Origin: Motacilla alba alba
Lineage: Eukaryota; Chordata; Aves; Passeriformes; Motacillidae
Direction: 5' to 3'
Length of the DNA stretch: 64,000 nt
NCBI RefSeq assembly: GCF_015832195.1
Contig: NC_052020.1
Location: 61,197,888 to 61,261,887, forward strand
Part shown: positions 1 to 11,397 of the stretch, piece after piece
How positions within the stretch are numbered: the first letter of the stretch is position 1
Layout of the letters: every line of letters begins with the position of its first letter
Translations under genes and position numbers: made by a program
The notes under the pieces: generated by a model
The model's input: only the letters and a program-made list of their open reading frames with translations
Told to the model about the DNA's origin: nothing
The model's database searches: none

Positions 1-70
1 GGGGGAGAGGAGAGAAGGGCCTGAATACAAATTCCCGTTAAAATCGTTAAACTGAGGCGCCACGGGGAGC

Positions 71-590
71 TGAAATCATTCCCGGGTTTGGAGCATTCCG
101 GGGAAGCAGCAAGGAAAACAAAGGGGAGAATGGTATTCCACAGCAGAGATGAGTTTTGGATGTTCAAACATTCCAAGGATTTATGAGCAAGGGGAGAAAA
201 TTATGGAAAAAGCATCCACTTTTTTTAACACCTCAAACAGAGAGATTCTGTAATATTCCTGTCCCAAGATTCCTGTGCTCATCCTCAGGGATTCAGGATC
301 AGGACACTGGATCAGGAGGGTCCAAATCATTCCCTGAAATCATTCCCTGGGTTTGGAGCATTCAGTGGAAGCAGCAAGGAAAACGAAGGAGGGAACGTTA
401 TTCCAAACTAGAGTTGAGTTTTGGATGTTCAAACATTCCAAGGATTTATGAGCAAGGGCAGAAAATGATGGGAAAATCATCAATTAAAGACTTGTTAACA
501 CTTCAAACATGGAGCTTCCCTGATATTCCTCTTCCAAAATTCCTGTGCTCTCCCTCGGGGATTCAGGATCAGGAGGGTCCTCAGCTGATG
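71..590. repeat. Two-copy tandem duplication, 264-bp unit
   Basis: The stretch beginning ctgaaatcattcccgggttt at 71 recurs at 335 (ctgaaatcattccctgggtt) and the two copies can be followed to about 590, for example gatgttcaaacattccaagg at 161 and 425. Moderately diverged. Non-coding; it lies upstream of the first exon in the window. The open frame through it has no domain. Confidence 0.8.
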
Positions 591-879
591 CTGCTTGAGC
601 ATCTTGTTGTTGTTATTTTAGAGATTCTTCTATGGCTGGCTCCAAGTTTAGGCAGAATTTTCCCAGGATTTTCGGGTGTATTTTGGTGTGGCTGGAAAGG
701 CTGGAGAGGTGATGGATATGGAATTATCCTGGCTGGAATAGGGAAAAAAATAGAGAATTTCCAATTTAAAATAAAATATTTATTTCGGATAAAATGGGCT
801 TTGTCATAAAGATCAAATTATACCAGGAACAGCAGCGGGTGCCGTGTTGTGATCATGATCCATAAAAATATGGAGAATT
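591..879. other. Intronic DNA, nothing recognised
   Basis: AT-rich unique-looking sequence with no splice-competent exon or repeat that I can name. Confidence 0.5.
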
Positions 880-1065
880 CATGAAATCTTGGGATGCTTT
901 AGATTGGGAAAGCCCTCTGAGATCAAATCCAACCATTCCCAGAACTTCCAAGGCCACCACTGATCATGTCCCCAAGTGCCACCTCCACAGGGCTTTAAAT
1001 CCCTGCCAGGATGGGGGCTCCACTGCCCTTTTCCAATATTTTCCAGCTGTTCCATGGAGAACTTT
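880..1065 (-). mobile_element. CR1 LINE 3' fragment, old
   Basis: Reads gattgggaaagccctctgagatcaaatccaaccattccc and later catgtccccaagtgccacctccac, the complement of the CR1 3' end, much diverged. Confidence 0.7.
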
Positions 1066-1889
1066 CCCCTTGGACAACTCACATCTCAAGGTGGGAAACT
1101 GCCTGGAAAATAGTGAATATCAGTAAATTTGATTAATAATTCTTTTGATATCCATTACGTAGGAGGATCTAGGAGTTTTTTGGGAAGTACAAATAACTTA
1201 AGGCAATGTGGTGAGAGGAAAACAGGAGATTTGGGAGAGGCAATTCCCAGCTCTCCCTGAGAAGGCAGCGGGGATCTGGAATATTTTCTTTCCCAAGGAT
1301 AATTCCTGTCTTTAGGCCAACAGTTCCCTGCAAAGCTGCTGCCTTGGGAAGCTTAGGGAAGCAGGAACATTTTAGTATTTTACATAAAACACCTCGTAAG
1401 GATACAAAACCTCCCCGTGCCACCCTGGAACGGGAGGATTTCAGGAATTCTTCCTTCTCAGGGGTTAAAAAATGAGCTGAGTTCTTTAGAGAGCCAGAAT
1501 TCCCTGGTTTGCATTCCTTCGGGAACACATTTTCCATGCATGTTCCTGGGTCTGAAGAGCTGTGCTGACGTGAGCTGAGCACGAACCATTGCTCGGCCAG
1601 ATATTTTCCAGCCATGACGAAGTTTTCCAGAGGCAAATGGCAGCAGGAAGTTGGGTCTGTGCACACACTGGATGTTGGTTATATTTAATTTATTTGGTGT
1701 TTCGCTGGAATCAAAATTTTGGAGTTTGAAGACGTGATTGTGAATTATTTAAAATCAGTTTTATTCGAGTTAGGGCAGAACAGGCCGTTCTGGGTGTGGG
1801 GAACTGGGACAGTAAAACCTCCACCAGAATGGAGAAAAAGGATCCAGAGGTGATGGTTTTTGGTGAAGCCAGACAGCAGCTCCTGGGGT
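1066..1889. other. Intronic DNA, nothing recognised
   Basis: No exon with matching phase and no repeat seen. Open frames on the minus strand here are short and without domains. Confidence 0.5.
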
Positions 1890-2075
1890 GGGGGGGTTCA
1901 TGGAATCTTGGAATACCAGGATCCCAAAGGGATCATCCAGCCCAGCTCCCAGCTCTGCACAGACACCCCAACAACCCCAGCCTGTGCATCCCTGGTGCCC
2001 AAACATTCCCAGAGCTCTGGCAGCCTCAGGAATGTGCCCACACGTGAGGTCCCTGTTGAGCACAGATTTATTATT
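1890..2075 (-). mobile_element. CR1 LINE 3' fragment
   Basis: Begins ggttcatggaatcttggaataccagg and continues with catccagcccagctcc, caacaaccccagcctgtgcatccctgg and agctctggcagcctcagg, the same subfamily as the copies at 25.1 and 26.7 kb. Confidence 0.75.
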
Positions 2076-2206
2076 CCCCAGATATTTTTTTAAATTATCC
2101 CCCAGATTTATTATTCCAGATTTATTCTTCTGAGTACAGTCACCAGCTCAGCTCTGTGCTCGAGGTGTTGCTGCCTTGTGCGCTTTATCCAGAGAAAGTC
2201 CCAGGA

Positions 2207-2315
2207 TTCCAGACTGGTTTGGGATGGAAGAGACCTCCCAGCCCACCTCATTCCACCCCTGCTTGGGCTGGGACACCTTCCATAGGTCGCTCCAAGCTCT
2301 GTCCGAGTTAAGACA
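2207..2315 (-). mobile_element. CR1 LINE 3' fragment, short
   Basis: actggtttgggatggaagagacctcccagcccacctcattccacccctgcttgggctgggacaccttcc is the antisense CR1 3' end; it breaks off near the start of the minisatellite. Confidence 0.7.
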
Positions 2316-2349
2316 AGCTTATTGGCTTTATTCAGTGTCGTTCCAAGGG

Positions 2350-4075
2350 ATCTCCTAACAAGAATTTGGGAAAGTCTTGTCTCTTAGGACAGGCCCTAAA
2401 TGCCAGCCTGGGTTGGCCGACCCTCCTGGGATGGGCCCTAAACCAGAACCTGGGTTTAACAAGTAAAGTTTTTAGGTTGTGCAAAGAAGAACCCAGCCGA
2501 CCTCCTGCAACCGGAGTGGACCCGGTTAGTCCTGTCTCCTGGGAGACGTCCTAAAGAAGAATCTGGGTTAGTCTTGATTCCTAGGATGGGTCCTAAAGAA
2601 GAACCTGGGTTAGTCTTGATTCCTAGGATGGGTCCTAAAGAAGAACCTGGGTTAGTCTTGATTCCTAGGATGGGTCCTAAAGAAGAACCTGGGTTAGTCT
2701 TGATTCCTAGGATGGGTCCTAAAGAAGAACCTGGGTTAGTCTTGATTCCTAGGATGGGTCCTAAAGAAGAACCTGGGTTAGTCCCGTCTCCCACAATGGG
2801 TCTCAAACAAGAACCTGAATTAGTCTGTATTCCTAGGACAGGTCCTAAACAGGAACCTGGGTTAGTCTTGATTCCTATGACAAGAAATCCATCTTGTTTA
2901 TGGGTCCTGAACAAGAACCTGGGTTATTTTGGATGCCTAGGATGGTTCCTAACCTGGATCGATCCTGTCTCTTGGAGAGGTCCTAAACAAGAACCTGGAT
3001 CAATCCTGTTCCTAGGACAGGTCCTAAACAGGAACCTGGATCAATACTATCTCTAGGAGAGGTCCTAAACAGGAACCTGGATCAATCCTGTCTCTAGGAG
3101 AGGTCCTAAACAAGAACCTTGGTAAATCCTGTCTCTAGAGAGATCCCACACAAGAACCTTGGTTAATGCTGTCTCTAGCAGAGGTCCTAAACAGGAACCT
3201 GGGTCAGTCTTGTCCCTAGGACAGGACCCACACAAGAGCCTGGATAAATCCTGTCTCTAGGACAGTCTCACACAAGAACCTGGATAAATCCTGTCTCTAG
3301 GACAGGTCCCACACAAGAACCTGGATCAATCTTGTCTCTAGGATGGGTCCCACACAAGAAGCTCAGTTAATCCTGTCTCTAGGATAGGCCCTACACAAGA
3401 ACCTGGATTAATCCTGTCTCTAGGACAGGTCCCACACAAAAGCCTGGATAAATCCTGTCTCTAGGACAGTCTCACACAAGAACCTGGATAAATCCTGTCT
3501 CTAGGACAGGTCCCACACAAGAGCCTGGATAAATCCTGTCTCTAGGATAGGTCTCACACAGGAGCCTGGATCAATCCTATCTCTAGGACAGGTCCCACAC
3601 AAGAGCCTGGATAAATCCTGTCTCTAGGATAGGTCTCACACAGGAGCCTGGATCAATCCTATCTCTAGGACAGGTCCCACACAAGAGCCTGGATAAATCC
3701 TGTCTCTAGGATAGGTCTCACACAGGAGCCTGGATCAATCCTATCTCTAGGACAGGTCCCACACAAGAGCCTGGATAAATCCTGTCTCTAGGACAGGTCT
3801 CACACAAGAGCCTGGATAAATCCTGTCTCTAGGACACGTCCCACACAGGAGCCTTGGTCAATCCTGTCTCTAGAACAGGACCCACACAAGAACCTGGATA
3901 AAAATCCTATCTCTAGGACAGGTTTCACATAAGAGCCTGGATCAATCCTGTCTCCAGGATGGGTCCGACACAAGAAGCTCAGTTAATCCTGTCTCTAGGA
4001 CAGGTCCCACACAGGAACCTTGGTCAATCCTGTCTCTAGGGCAGGCCCCACCCAAGAACCTCAGTTAATCCCATC
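2350..4075. repeat. 41-42-bp minisatellite next to the Ig exon
   Basis: Five nearly identical 42-bp units (2570-2785, ttgattcctaggatgggtcc then taaagaagaacctgggttagtc) grade into some 30 diverged 40-42-bp units of the form ctgtctctaggacaggtccc, acacaagagcctggataaat. Between about 3530 and 3780 a two-unit, roughly 82-bp block is repeated three times as a higher-order unit. The array ends only about 55 bp before the exon at 4130. Each unit contains a ctgtctctag or similar pyrimidine-AG motif. Long open frames over it are repeat translations, not genes. Confidence 0.95.
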
Positions 4076-4129
4076 CCTAGGCCTGCCTCCCCCCTCTAAC
4101 TCCCCGCTGCCCCGGCTGTGTCTCCGCAG

Positions 4130-4399
4130 ACCCCCCGGCGGTGGAGCCGGCGTTCCTGGAGCTGCGGCAGGGCCAGGGCCGCGGCGTCACCATGAGCTGC
4201 CGCGTGCTGCGCGCGTACCCCACGCGGGTGCTGAGCTACGAGTGGCGCCTGGGCGGGCGCGTGCTGCGCACGGGGCAGTTCGACCTGCAGGACTCCACCG
4301 AGTACACCGTCAGCAGCCTGTCCCGTGACTCCTACGGCGTCTACAACTGCAACATCATCAACGAGGCGGGCGCCGGCCGCTGCAGCTTCCTCGTCACAG
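4130..4399 (+). CDS. MDGA2: MDGA2-like exon: last Ig domain
   Basis: Internal exon of 270 nt, phase 1 in and phase 1 out, encoding the last immunoglobulin domain of an MDGA protein. The acceptor is tctccgcag ending at 4129 and the donor gtagga starts at 4400. It translates to about 89 residues with the Ig hallmarks: a B-strand cysteine in TMSCRVL, a C-strand tryptophan in YEWRL and a D-x-Y-G-V-Y-N-C motif holding the F-strand cysteine, followed by [12 protein letters not shown]. In the family, the Ig domains of these GPI-anchored neuronal proteins bind neuroligins and compete with neurexin; this is the one nearest the FNIII domain. Third codon positions are almost all G or C, far richer than in the last exons of the same gene. 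The preceding Ig exon is not in the window. The match to MDGA2 rather than MDGA1 rests on remembered sequence, so the family is secure and the paralogue less so. Confidence 0.9.
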
Positions 4400-4514
4400 G
4401 TAGGAGGAGTGGGGCTGGGAATTAAACAGCTTCTTAGTTTGTGGTTTTTAAATGGTTTTTGGAGGTGTTGTAGTCAGTTTGCTCAGGTTTTCCCGGGGTG
4501 TTTTGTTTAGGTGT

Positions 4515-5160
4515 TTCGAGCCAGGTCTAATAAGCTCTCAACACCAACATAATACACCCAAGATAGCTCAGCTTCACTTGGAGGCATAAAATGAGCAGGA
4601 GGCTTCTGCTGCAGTGTTGGAAACAAAAATGTTTAATAAAAGGCAAAATAACAAACAGAAAAAACCGAGCCAGGTGCACAGGTCTGTGCTCCTGGTAAAA
4701 CACCTCACAAAAGCGATTGGCTTCTTTGTTCTCTTCTTTTTCTACTAAATGGCCCAGGTGGGACATTTTGGCTCCTATCCTTAAACTTGAGGTGAAGTCC
4801 CCGAGGTCCTATGAGGTGGCTTTTCACCTAATCGAGGTAGAGAAACTTCTGGGCTCTTCCCTTTTTGGGGGACAGAGGATAGTTCTGTCACTCTGTCCAT
4901 CAGGGGCACATTCCTACACCAGGGGGTTGAAGGTTTTCTTCAAAAGTGTGTTCATGGAGTGTTTGGGTTCTGTTGGGTTGTCGCCCTGATTTTTTAAGGT
5001 TTTCTAAGCTTTCTGATGTTTACATTCTTGCAACAAACTTTCTCACACACTTTCTGTAAACAACTCGTTGTTTTGCATTCTTTTATGGAGGAGGAGACAT
5101 TTGATGGGCTGTTGGTTTGTCCAGTGTCGTTGGAGAGGTGGCACTGTCACCCTCCAATCC
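4515..5160. other. Unidentified intronic stretch, possibly LTR-derived
   Basis: Low-diversity sequence with a run of aaatgtttaataaaaggcaaa and GT-rich 3' part; it has the feel of a retroviral LTR or internal fragment but has no second copy in this window to compare with. No exon seen. Confidence 0.25.
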
Positions 5161-5240
5161 ACGGTCACTTTTGGAAATCTATAAATGCTGGAGTCAGAAA
5201 TTAAACATCCCATTTTCTCACCTTGAGGACAGCGGTGTGC

Positions 5241-5632
5241 TGTAGTTGTAATATTTTATGAAAATCCCTTTGCTAGGATTTTCTTCTCCTGAGAAGCCGA
5301 AGGGCCTCAGCTTCAAGTGTGAACAATTTGTGATCTGCTGCTGTGGGATGCAGCAGGTGCTTCCTCCATTGCTCAGTGTGGGATGTTTCTGCTTGGTGGC
5401 CAATCCAGGGGGCAGCAGCTCTGGGACTCTCTGGAGTCACAGAACTTTGTTATCCATTCCTTTCTATTCCTGTCTCGCCTTCTGATGATTCTCTCTCTCT
5501 GCTCTTTGTAGTACAGTTATAGTGTGGTCTTTTTAATGTAATATATATCATAATATAATAAACCAGCCTTCTGAAATGGAGTCAAGATCTCTCCTTCGCT
5601 TCACCAAGTCCTGACTGCCCTGAAGACCCACA
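5241..5632 (+). mobile_element. Endogenous retroviral LTR, left arm of inverted pair
   Basis: Begins TGTAGTTGTAATATTTTATG and ends in CCCACA, the TG...CA form of retroviral LTRs. It has a TA-rich promoter-like stretch and AATAAA near 5556-5561, followed by the LTR-typical ccagccttctgaaatggagtc. Right after it, 5641-5658 reads like a tRNA primer binding site (tggtgaccccagacgtgg). It is about 97 percent identical to the reverse complement of 5712-6100. No viral gene lies between. Confidence 0.75.
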
Positions 5633-5640
5633 GTAATAAA

Positions 5641-5658
5641 TGGTGACCCCAGACGTGG
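5641..5658 (+). other. Primer-binding-site-like sequence after LTR
   Basis: tggtgaccccagacgtgg starts 9 bp after the CA end of the LTR. A TGG start and complementarity to a tRNA 3' end are what a retroviral PBS has; I cannot verify which tRNA. Confidence 0.4.
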
Positions 5659-5711
5659 CAATAGTGTGCGCGTCCCGTTGTTCCGTGTCCTGTAGCGACA
5701 TTGTGATGCGG

Positions 5712-6100
5712 TGCTCTTCAGGGCAGTCAGGACTTGGTGAAGCGAAGGAGAGATCCTGACTCCATTTCAGAAGGCTGGTTTATTATATTATGATATATAT
5801 TACATTAAAAAGACCACACTATAACTATACTACAAAGAACAGAGAGAAAGAATCATCAGAAGGCGAGACAGGAATAGAAAGGAATGAATAACAAAGTTCT
5901 GTGACTCCAGAGAGTCCGAGAGCTGCTGCCCCCTGGATTGGCCACCAAGCAGAAACATCCCACACTGAGCAATGGAGGAAGCACCTGCTGCATCCCACAG
6001 CAGCAGATCACAAATTGTTCACACTTGAAGCTGAGGCCCTTCAGCTTCTCAGGAGAAGAAAATCCTAGCAAAGGGATTTTCATAAAATATCATAACTACA
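5712..6100 (-). mobile_element. Endogenous retroviral LTR, right arm of inverted pair
   Basis: Reverse complement of the LTR at 5241-5632, from the start sequence (plus-strand end ...cataactaca at 6100) to the shared ctgccctgaaga near 5717-5728. The two LTRs face each other with their 3' ends and are separated by about 80 bp. A 75-residue open frame present in both arms is a repeat shadow. Confidence 0.75.
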
Positions 6101-7768
6101 TTGGGTGAGGCTTGATGGAGCTCAAGCAGCAAAAGGGAGATTCCCAGATTTTGGGGTTGGAATCTCCGGGTTGGAAGCAGCCAGGGGATAAATCAACGTG
6201 ATGGGAATGGCATCCCCTTAGCAAGAATTTCTCAGCACAAATGTGGTGGGAACACAGCGAATCCCACAGTTCCAGATGGTTCTGCTCCTTCTAGATGGGA
6301 TCCAGCCTTTGGCTGACGCCATTCAGAGCCTGCTGGAGGGGTTTTCACAGCCACCAACTTCTCCAAATCTTGGGATTTTAATCCCAAATGCGGCTCTGAA
6401 GGAAACCAGAAAAATTGTTTGGTCTCAAATGAGTAAATTTGGTTCAAACTATTCATCAGATTTGGATCCCAGACTGTGGAAATTTATTCCAAGGCAATTA
6501 TTTTGCCAGGATTGGGGCAGTTGGAGTGGTTTTAGCAAACCACAAAACTGAGAATGAGTGCTAAAATTATTTTATGATGTTTTCCATTTCCCACCCCTCC
6601 CTGGGCTCACTTAGGGTTCATCTCACCCTGCTAATTTATGGTGGATTAAGGATGCTGGAAGTAACACTTTGACTTTTCTTAGCCTTTTATAGTTAAAACC
6701 GACTTTATTTAGCAAATAAATTATTTTCCACTGCTCTCAGAGCAGCGTCTGTGTTGTGCTCCTGAATCTCAGCAGCACAGATGGAGTCAAAGCCCCAGGG
6801 AGCTGAAAACGCTGAAAAAAATGATGAAATGGTTAAAAAGGAGGCTTGGATTTCACTGGGAATGTGAATAGAGACAAGAAATTGGGCACGTCTCAGGCAT
6901 GATTGGAAAAAAAAGCCCAATAAATAACTGCAAGGCAGGAATGTGGCGGTTGTGTGGAGCTTTTGTTTTGGGGGGAATAATGGGTTGTTGTAACCCATTT
7001 TTAGCTGGTTTATTTCTGGTTTTTCATGCAGGAAAATAGAAATGTGCTGGACTGGGGCTGCAGAAAACCATTGGTATGCTCAGAGAAAGCTTTTCAGTAC
7101 GGCATTTCATGCAGCCTGGCTTGAAAGATTTATTCTGACCCCCGAGCCTGCAGAATCTCCTTTCTTTTTTTTTTTTTTTTTCCCTGTATATTTTGAGCCA
7201 GATTGGAGGAGATGAAAGCCAAATAAATCACACATGGAAAAGGGGTTAATTTATAGCATCTGGGCCAACACGAGGCAGATGTAACCTGCCAGTCTCTTCA
7301 AAATAAATAAGAAGTGACAAGGCAAATTGTGTTTGTGGGGAAGCAGAGCTGAGTTCATGCTCCTCACAGCTTCACCACCTCGAGATTTTATTCAGGGCCA
7401 GATCGTATCCAGAGAGCAACAAGAAGTCCATTCCAGGCTGTGGCTTCGGAAAACCCTGCCAGGGCTGGGAGCAAATAAATCAAACCAGATCCGTGAATGG
7501 CGGAGGCTGAGGAGCCTCCCTGAGGGAGGGTTTGGTGCTGGAGAAGGAGGGGGATGAGCACAGGGAGCTTCTCCCTCCCTGGAGCGGCTGCTGAGGCGCC
7601 AGAGGTTCCTCCAGGACACACCTGAGCCCTGCTGGGTCATGGCCTGGCCTGGCCTGGCCAGCTGGGGACACCCCAGGAGCAGCTTATTCCCTGTGGCATG
7701 GGCTTCTCAAGGCAGGGGGGCTGGTCTCTGTTTTGCAGGTCCCCAGTTTGCAAAGGAGGGATGAAGAA
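6101..7768. other. Intronic DNA, nothing recognised
   Basis: Mixed-composition unique-looking sequence with a T run near 7164-7182. No exon that fits the gene's phase, no CR1 3' end. Confidence 0.5.
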
Positions 7769-7770
7769 TT

Positions 7771-8170
7771 CCTCCTCTTCTTCTTCTTCTTCTTCTTCTT
7801 CTTCTTCTTCTTCTTCTTCTTCTTCTTCTTCTTCTTCTTCTTCTACTTCTTCTTCTTCTTCTTCTTCTTCTCTTTTTTCTTTTTCTTTTTCTTTTTCTTT
7901 TTCTTTTTCTTTTTCTTTTTCTTTTTCTTTTTCTTTTTCTTTTTCTTTTTCTTTTTCTTTTTCTTTTTCATCTCCTCCTTCTTCTTCTCCTTCTTATTCT
8001 TCTCCTTCTTCTTCTTCCTCCTCTTCTTTTCCTCCTCCTGCTCCTCCTCCTCTTCTCTCTCCTCCTTCTCCTCCTCTTCCTCATCCTCCTCCTCCTCCCC
8101 CCTTCTTCTATCTTCTTCCTCCTCTTCCTCTTTTCCTCCTCCTCCTCTTCCTTCTCTTCCCATTTCATCC
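7771..8170. repeat. 400-bp polypyrimidine microsatellite (TTC)n, (CTTTTT)n, (TCC)n
   Basis: About 30 TTC units, then about 20 CTTTTT units (7867-7970), then mixed TTC/TCC to about 8170, with almost no purine on the plus strand. Transcribed as part of the intron. Lysine/glutamate-rich and phenylalanine- or serine-rich open frames over it are meaningless translations. Confidence 0.98.
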
Positions 8171-8202
8171 TCTTCATTGTTATTTTTCTGCATCATCAAC
8201 AA

Positions 8203-8458
8203 GCGTCAGGGCAAGAGGGAACGGCCTCAGGCTGTCCCAGGGGAGGTCAAAGTTGGATATCAGGGGGAGATTCCTCCTGGAAAAGGCTGTCACACGCTGC
8301 CGGGGCAGCACTGGAGTCACAACCCCTGGAACTGTCCAAAAACCGTGGATGTGGCTCTTGAGGCCATGGGATAGTGGTGACTGTGGGGGAGGACTGACAG
8401 CCAGACTCGATGGTCCTAAAGGTCTTTTCCAACCTGAACCATTCCATGATTCTCGGCA
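8203..8458 (+). mobile_element. CR1 LINE 3' end, sense to the gene
   Basis: Ends gactcgatggtcctaaaggtcttttccaacctgaaccattccatgattctc, the sense 3' terminus of CR1. It immediately follows the polypyrimidine tract. Confidence 0.8.
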
Positions 8459-9221
8459 CCCCTGGGGAGCCATTCAGGATTAGGATTACCTAGAACTGAG
8501 TTTACCTGACAAGTCCTGGTTTAAAATTTCTTCTCGCTTTGGGAAGTTTGACCCCCTTGAGCTGGAATTTTCTCTGCTGGGGCTGAATATGTCCCCAGAG
8601 TTGTGTCCAAAGAGCGATTTTTACCTTTTTTAGAAAATATTTTGTTCCCTCTCCATTAAATTCTCTAATCAGGGCTGGATACCCATCCGTGTGGGATTCC
8701 TTCCTGAATTCCCACCAGGAATCTCTGTCCGTAGCGGATGGGGCTGGCTTGGCAGGGCTGCAGATTTAATATTAAAATTCAACATTTCAATTATTCATCA
8801 CAGCCCTGGGTAGGACTGAACAAAGCTCTAATGTCATTCCATGGACTTAATTCCTTTTATCAACCAACTCCTGATCCCACCAGCGAGGGAAGGCAGTTTG
8901 GAATATTAATTCCGTGTTGTTCTGGCCTGTGGAAGTTTTTTTTGCCGTGGGATATTGCGTTAATTAACGCGCTCATCTTTAATTATTTACTTTGTCTTAC
9001 ATCACCGCGTCGGTGCTTCCAGCCAAGTGCAACATCAAGCCAATCAAAGGCTAATTGGGGAGGGTTTAATTGTTAGCTCGTGATCAGAGCTTTCCCTTTC
9101 CTTGGAGCTCTTGGAAGCTCTTTGGAGAACGGAGAGCTGACAAACCTGGCAATCCAAACATTCCTTCCCTGCCGACACCTCTGGAAGGGATTATCCCCAT
9201 CCATGGCAGCCTTCCGGTGGT
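8459..9221. other. Intronic DNA, nothing recognised
   Basis: Unique-looking sequence, no exon or repeat identified. Confidence 0.5.
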
Positions 9222-9310
9222 GCCAGGAATAATTCAGGCTGGAAAAGACCTCGGAGATGATCCAGTCCAACCTTCCACCACTAATCCATGGGACACTCAG
9301 GTACCTCACA
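9222..9310 (-). mobile_element. CR1 LINE 3' fragment, short
   Basis: caggaataattcaggctggaaaagacctcggagatgatccagtccaacc is antisense CR1 3' end. Confidence 0.65.
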
Positions 9311-9611
9311 TCTCCCGCCTTCCCTTCTCCCAGAAAACTGGGATTTGAGGAGATGGACTCTGGATTATCCCTTCTGATGATCCCAGAATCCACCTCTGGA
9401 ACGAGCTCTTTGGAAACTCATTTTTTCTCTAGTGAAAAGCATCTTTTGGACCTTTCCAGGAGAAGAGCACACGGAAATATTTTGGTTTTCCAGGTTTTCC
9501 CTGATTTTTTGGATATTTAAAGTGGCAAAATGGAGCACAGCAACCCCTGGACTGGGTTTGCCCCCATCGTGTTCCTTCTGGATGGGGCAAGGATGGACCT
9601 GTTCCATGAAA

Positions 9612-9745
9612 GATCTTGGAATTATGGAATGGTTTGGGTTGAAAAGGGCCACAGGAAGGAACATTTTTAATGAAATCTGGTTGCTCCAAGCCCCATCCAA
9701 CCTGGCCTTGGACAATTTCAGGGATAGAGTATCCACCCCACCCCT
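9612..9745 (-). mobile_element. CR1 LINE 3' fragment
   Basis: aattatggaatggtttgggttgaaaagggccac and later gctccaagccccatccaacctggccttgg. Confidence 0.75.
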
Positions 9746-10784
9746 TGGCAAACTCTCTCCATGGATTTAAGTCAAAGTGAACTCAGATTTAGAGGATTTA
9801 GGAATGTTTTGTCCTCTCTTTTGGAAATCATCCTTAAATTTTGCCCCGTTTATGAAGGATGAAGGCTCGGATGTGATCCTCTCATTTTTCCCAATTCCCT
9901 GGGAGATTCCCTTTTCAAGATCAGGCCCCTTTCCAGCTGCTTGGTTCAGGAATTTCTGCCTCAGTGTTTGTTCTGTGCCCCTGCCACCATCCCTGGTAGC
10001 ACCGTGGTCCTCAGCATGGAGCTGGAACCATTTCCAAATTCCCACTGGAACGGGAATCCCAGAGAAGCCGTGGTTGCCACTTGCGTGACTTTTAAAATCC
10101 CATCTGGAGCAGCAGCACCAGTGCAAAAATCCTTTTCCATTCATCTGCCAGGAAAAGGGGTTTTTTATTTTAATTAAAAACTGTGGAGATTCCCAGAGAG
10201 CCTCTCCTAAAAATGTCCAGCAGGAAAGATCCATTCCAAGGCGCTCAGAGCATGGGTGTTGTTTTGTTTCCTGCTGAATTCCCACCTGGTTTTGGAGGAT
10301 TGGGATGAGGAGAAGCTTTGCCAAGCCCTTGGCAGCAAATTCTTTTCTGCCCTAAAAACTTGACCAGGGCAACTTAAACCACACGTGGGAAAGTGGGAAC
10401 AGCAATTCCCACTGGGAAGCAGGAATTTTTCATGGATCTTCTGGTCCAACACCCAGCAAAGGCAGTGGACTCTGAGCCAGCAAACTCCTGCTTGGGAATT
10501 ATCCCAGAGTCTGGAAATTTGGGATATTTACTTCATCAGGGGAGCAGGCAATGCCAAATTTTTGGGAAGGGGACAATGTGGGATTGCTGGATCTCAATCC
10601 TGCTTTTCCTGTCAGCGGTGAGGAGAGGAAAAGGAAGTTAATTCCTTCCATCCCGAGGCTGGAGGATCGAATCCCAGGATGAAGGGAGAGGGTGGCTGAG
10701 GTTTTCCCTCTGCTCCAGATTTATGAATCCTTCCTGCTAATCTGCCCTTGTGGCAGATAAAGGGATTTCACCCCAAAAAGTCAT
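9746..10784. other. Intronic DNA, nothing recognised
   Basis: Unique-looking; the open frames on both strands here are under 190 codons and have no domain. Confidence 0.5.
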
Positions 10785-10965
10785 TGCTGGGTGTGATCCA
10801 GAGTGCCAGACAGGTCTGGGTGGGAAGAGACCTGACATCCCATTTTGTTCCGCCCCTTTCCATGGGCAGGGACACCTCCCACCATCCCAGGGCTCCCCAG
10901 GCCCCGTCCAGCCTGGCTTTGGACACTTCCAGGGATCCAGGGGCAGCCACCGGGATGGGGCATTC
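10785..10965 (-). mobile_element. CR1 LINE 3' fragment
   Basis: ctgggtgggaagagacctgacatccc, ccatgggcagggacacctcccacc and gtccagcctggctttggacacttccagggatcc follow the antisense CR1 order. Confidence 0.8.
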
Positions 10966-11397
10966 CTTGGGAATCTGCATTTCAGTCCATTCCTGGCTGC
11001 AGTTTTGTTTGGTTTCTCCCTCTAAAACGATTCTTTGTGGGATGTGAGGGAACTGTGGGCTGGCTCAGGAGTGGTTGAGCAGCCTGTTGGATTTGTCAGA
11101 AATTTGGGAGCCCACAGCTGGGAAGGGACAGGGATAGGGAGGCTGAATGCCAAGAGGGGAGAGCTGCAGCTTCCCGGGGAACCCTGAGAAATTTGGGAAG
11201 CCCTGGGGAGCCTGGCTGGAGCTGGGATCCATGGATGGAGCCTGGATGGGCATGGACGGCTCCAGATGGGGAGGCAGAGCTGTGGGAATGCTCAGGAATG
11301 CTGGGATTCCCATGGGCTGGGGGAGTGGAGTGCTTCTGGTTTGTTAATTTGAGATTTCACTAATTTGGGGATTTTTTTTGGCTGATGTGCTGAATGA

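Noticed and set aside
2456..3056. Perfect 14-residue protein repeats on both strands
   Set aside because: 42 is a multiple of three, so a 42-bp minisatellite necessarily gives 14-residue repeats; both strands are open and later units lose the frame.
1..4129. Further upstream Ig exons of the gene
   Set aside because: Looked for a phase 1-1 exon with Ig cysteine and tryptophan motifs; none seen.
5258..6083. A conserved 75-residue frame in two copies
   Set aside because: Both copies lie in the inverted LTR pair at corresponding places; conservation reflects recent DNA duplication, not protein function.
7698..8483. Serine/phenylalanine-rich and lysine/glutamate-rich open frames
   Set aside because: Translations of the TTC/CTTTTT microsatellite.
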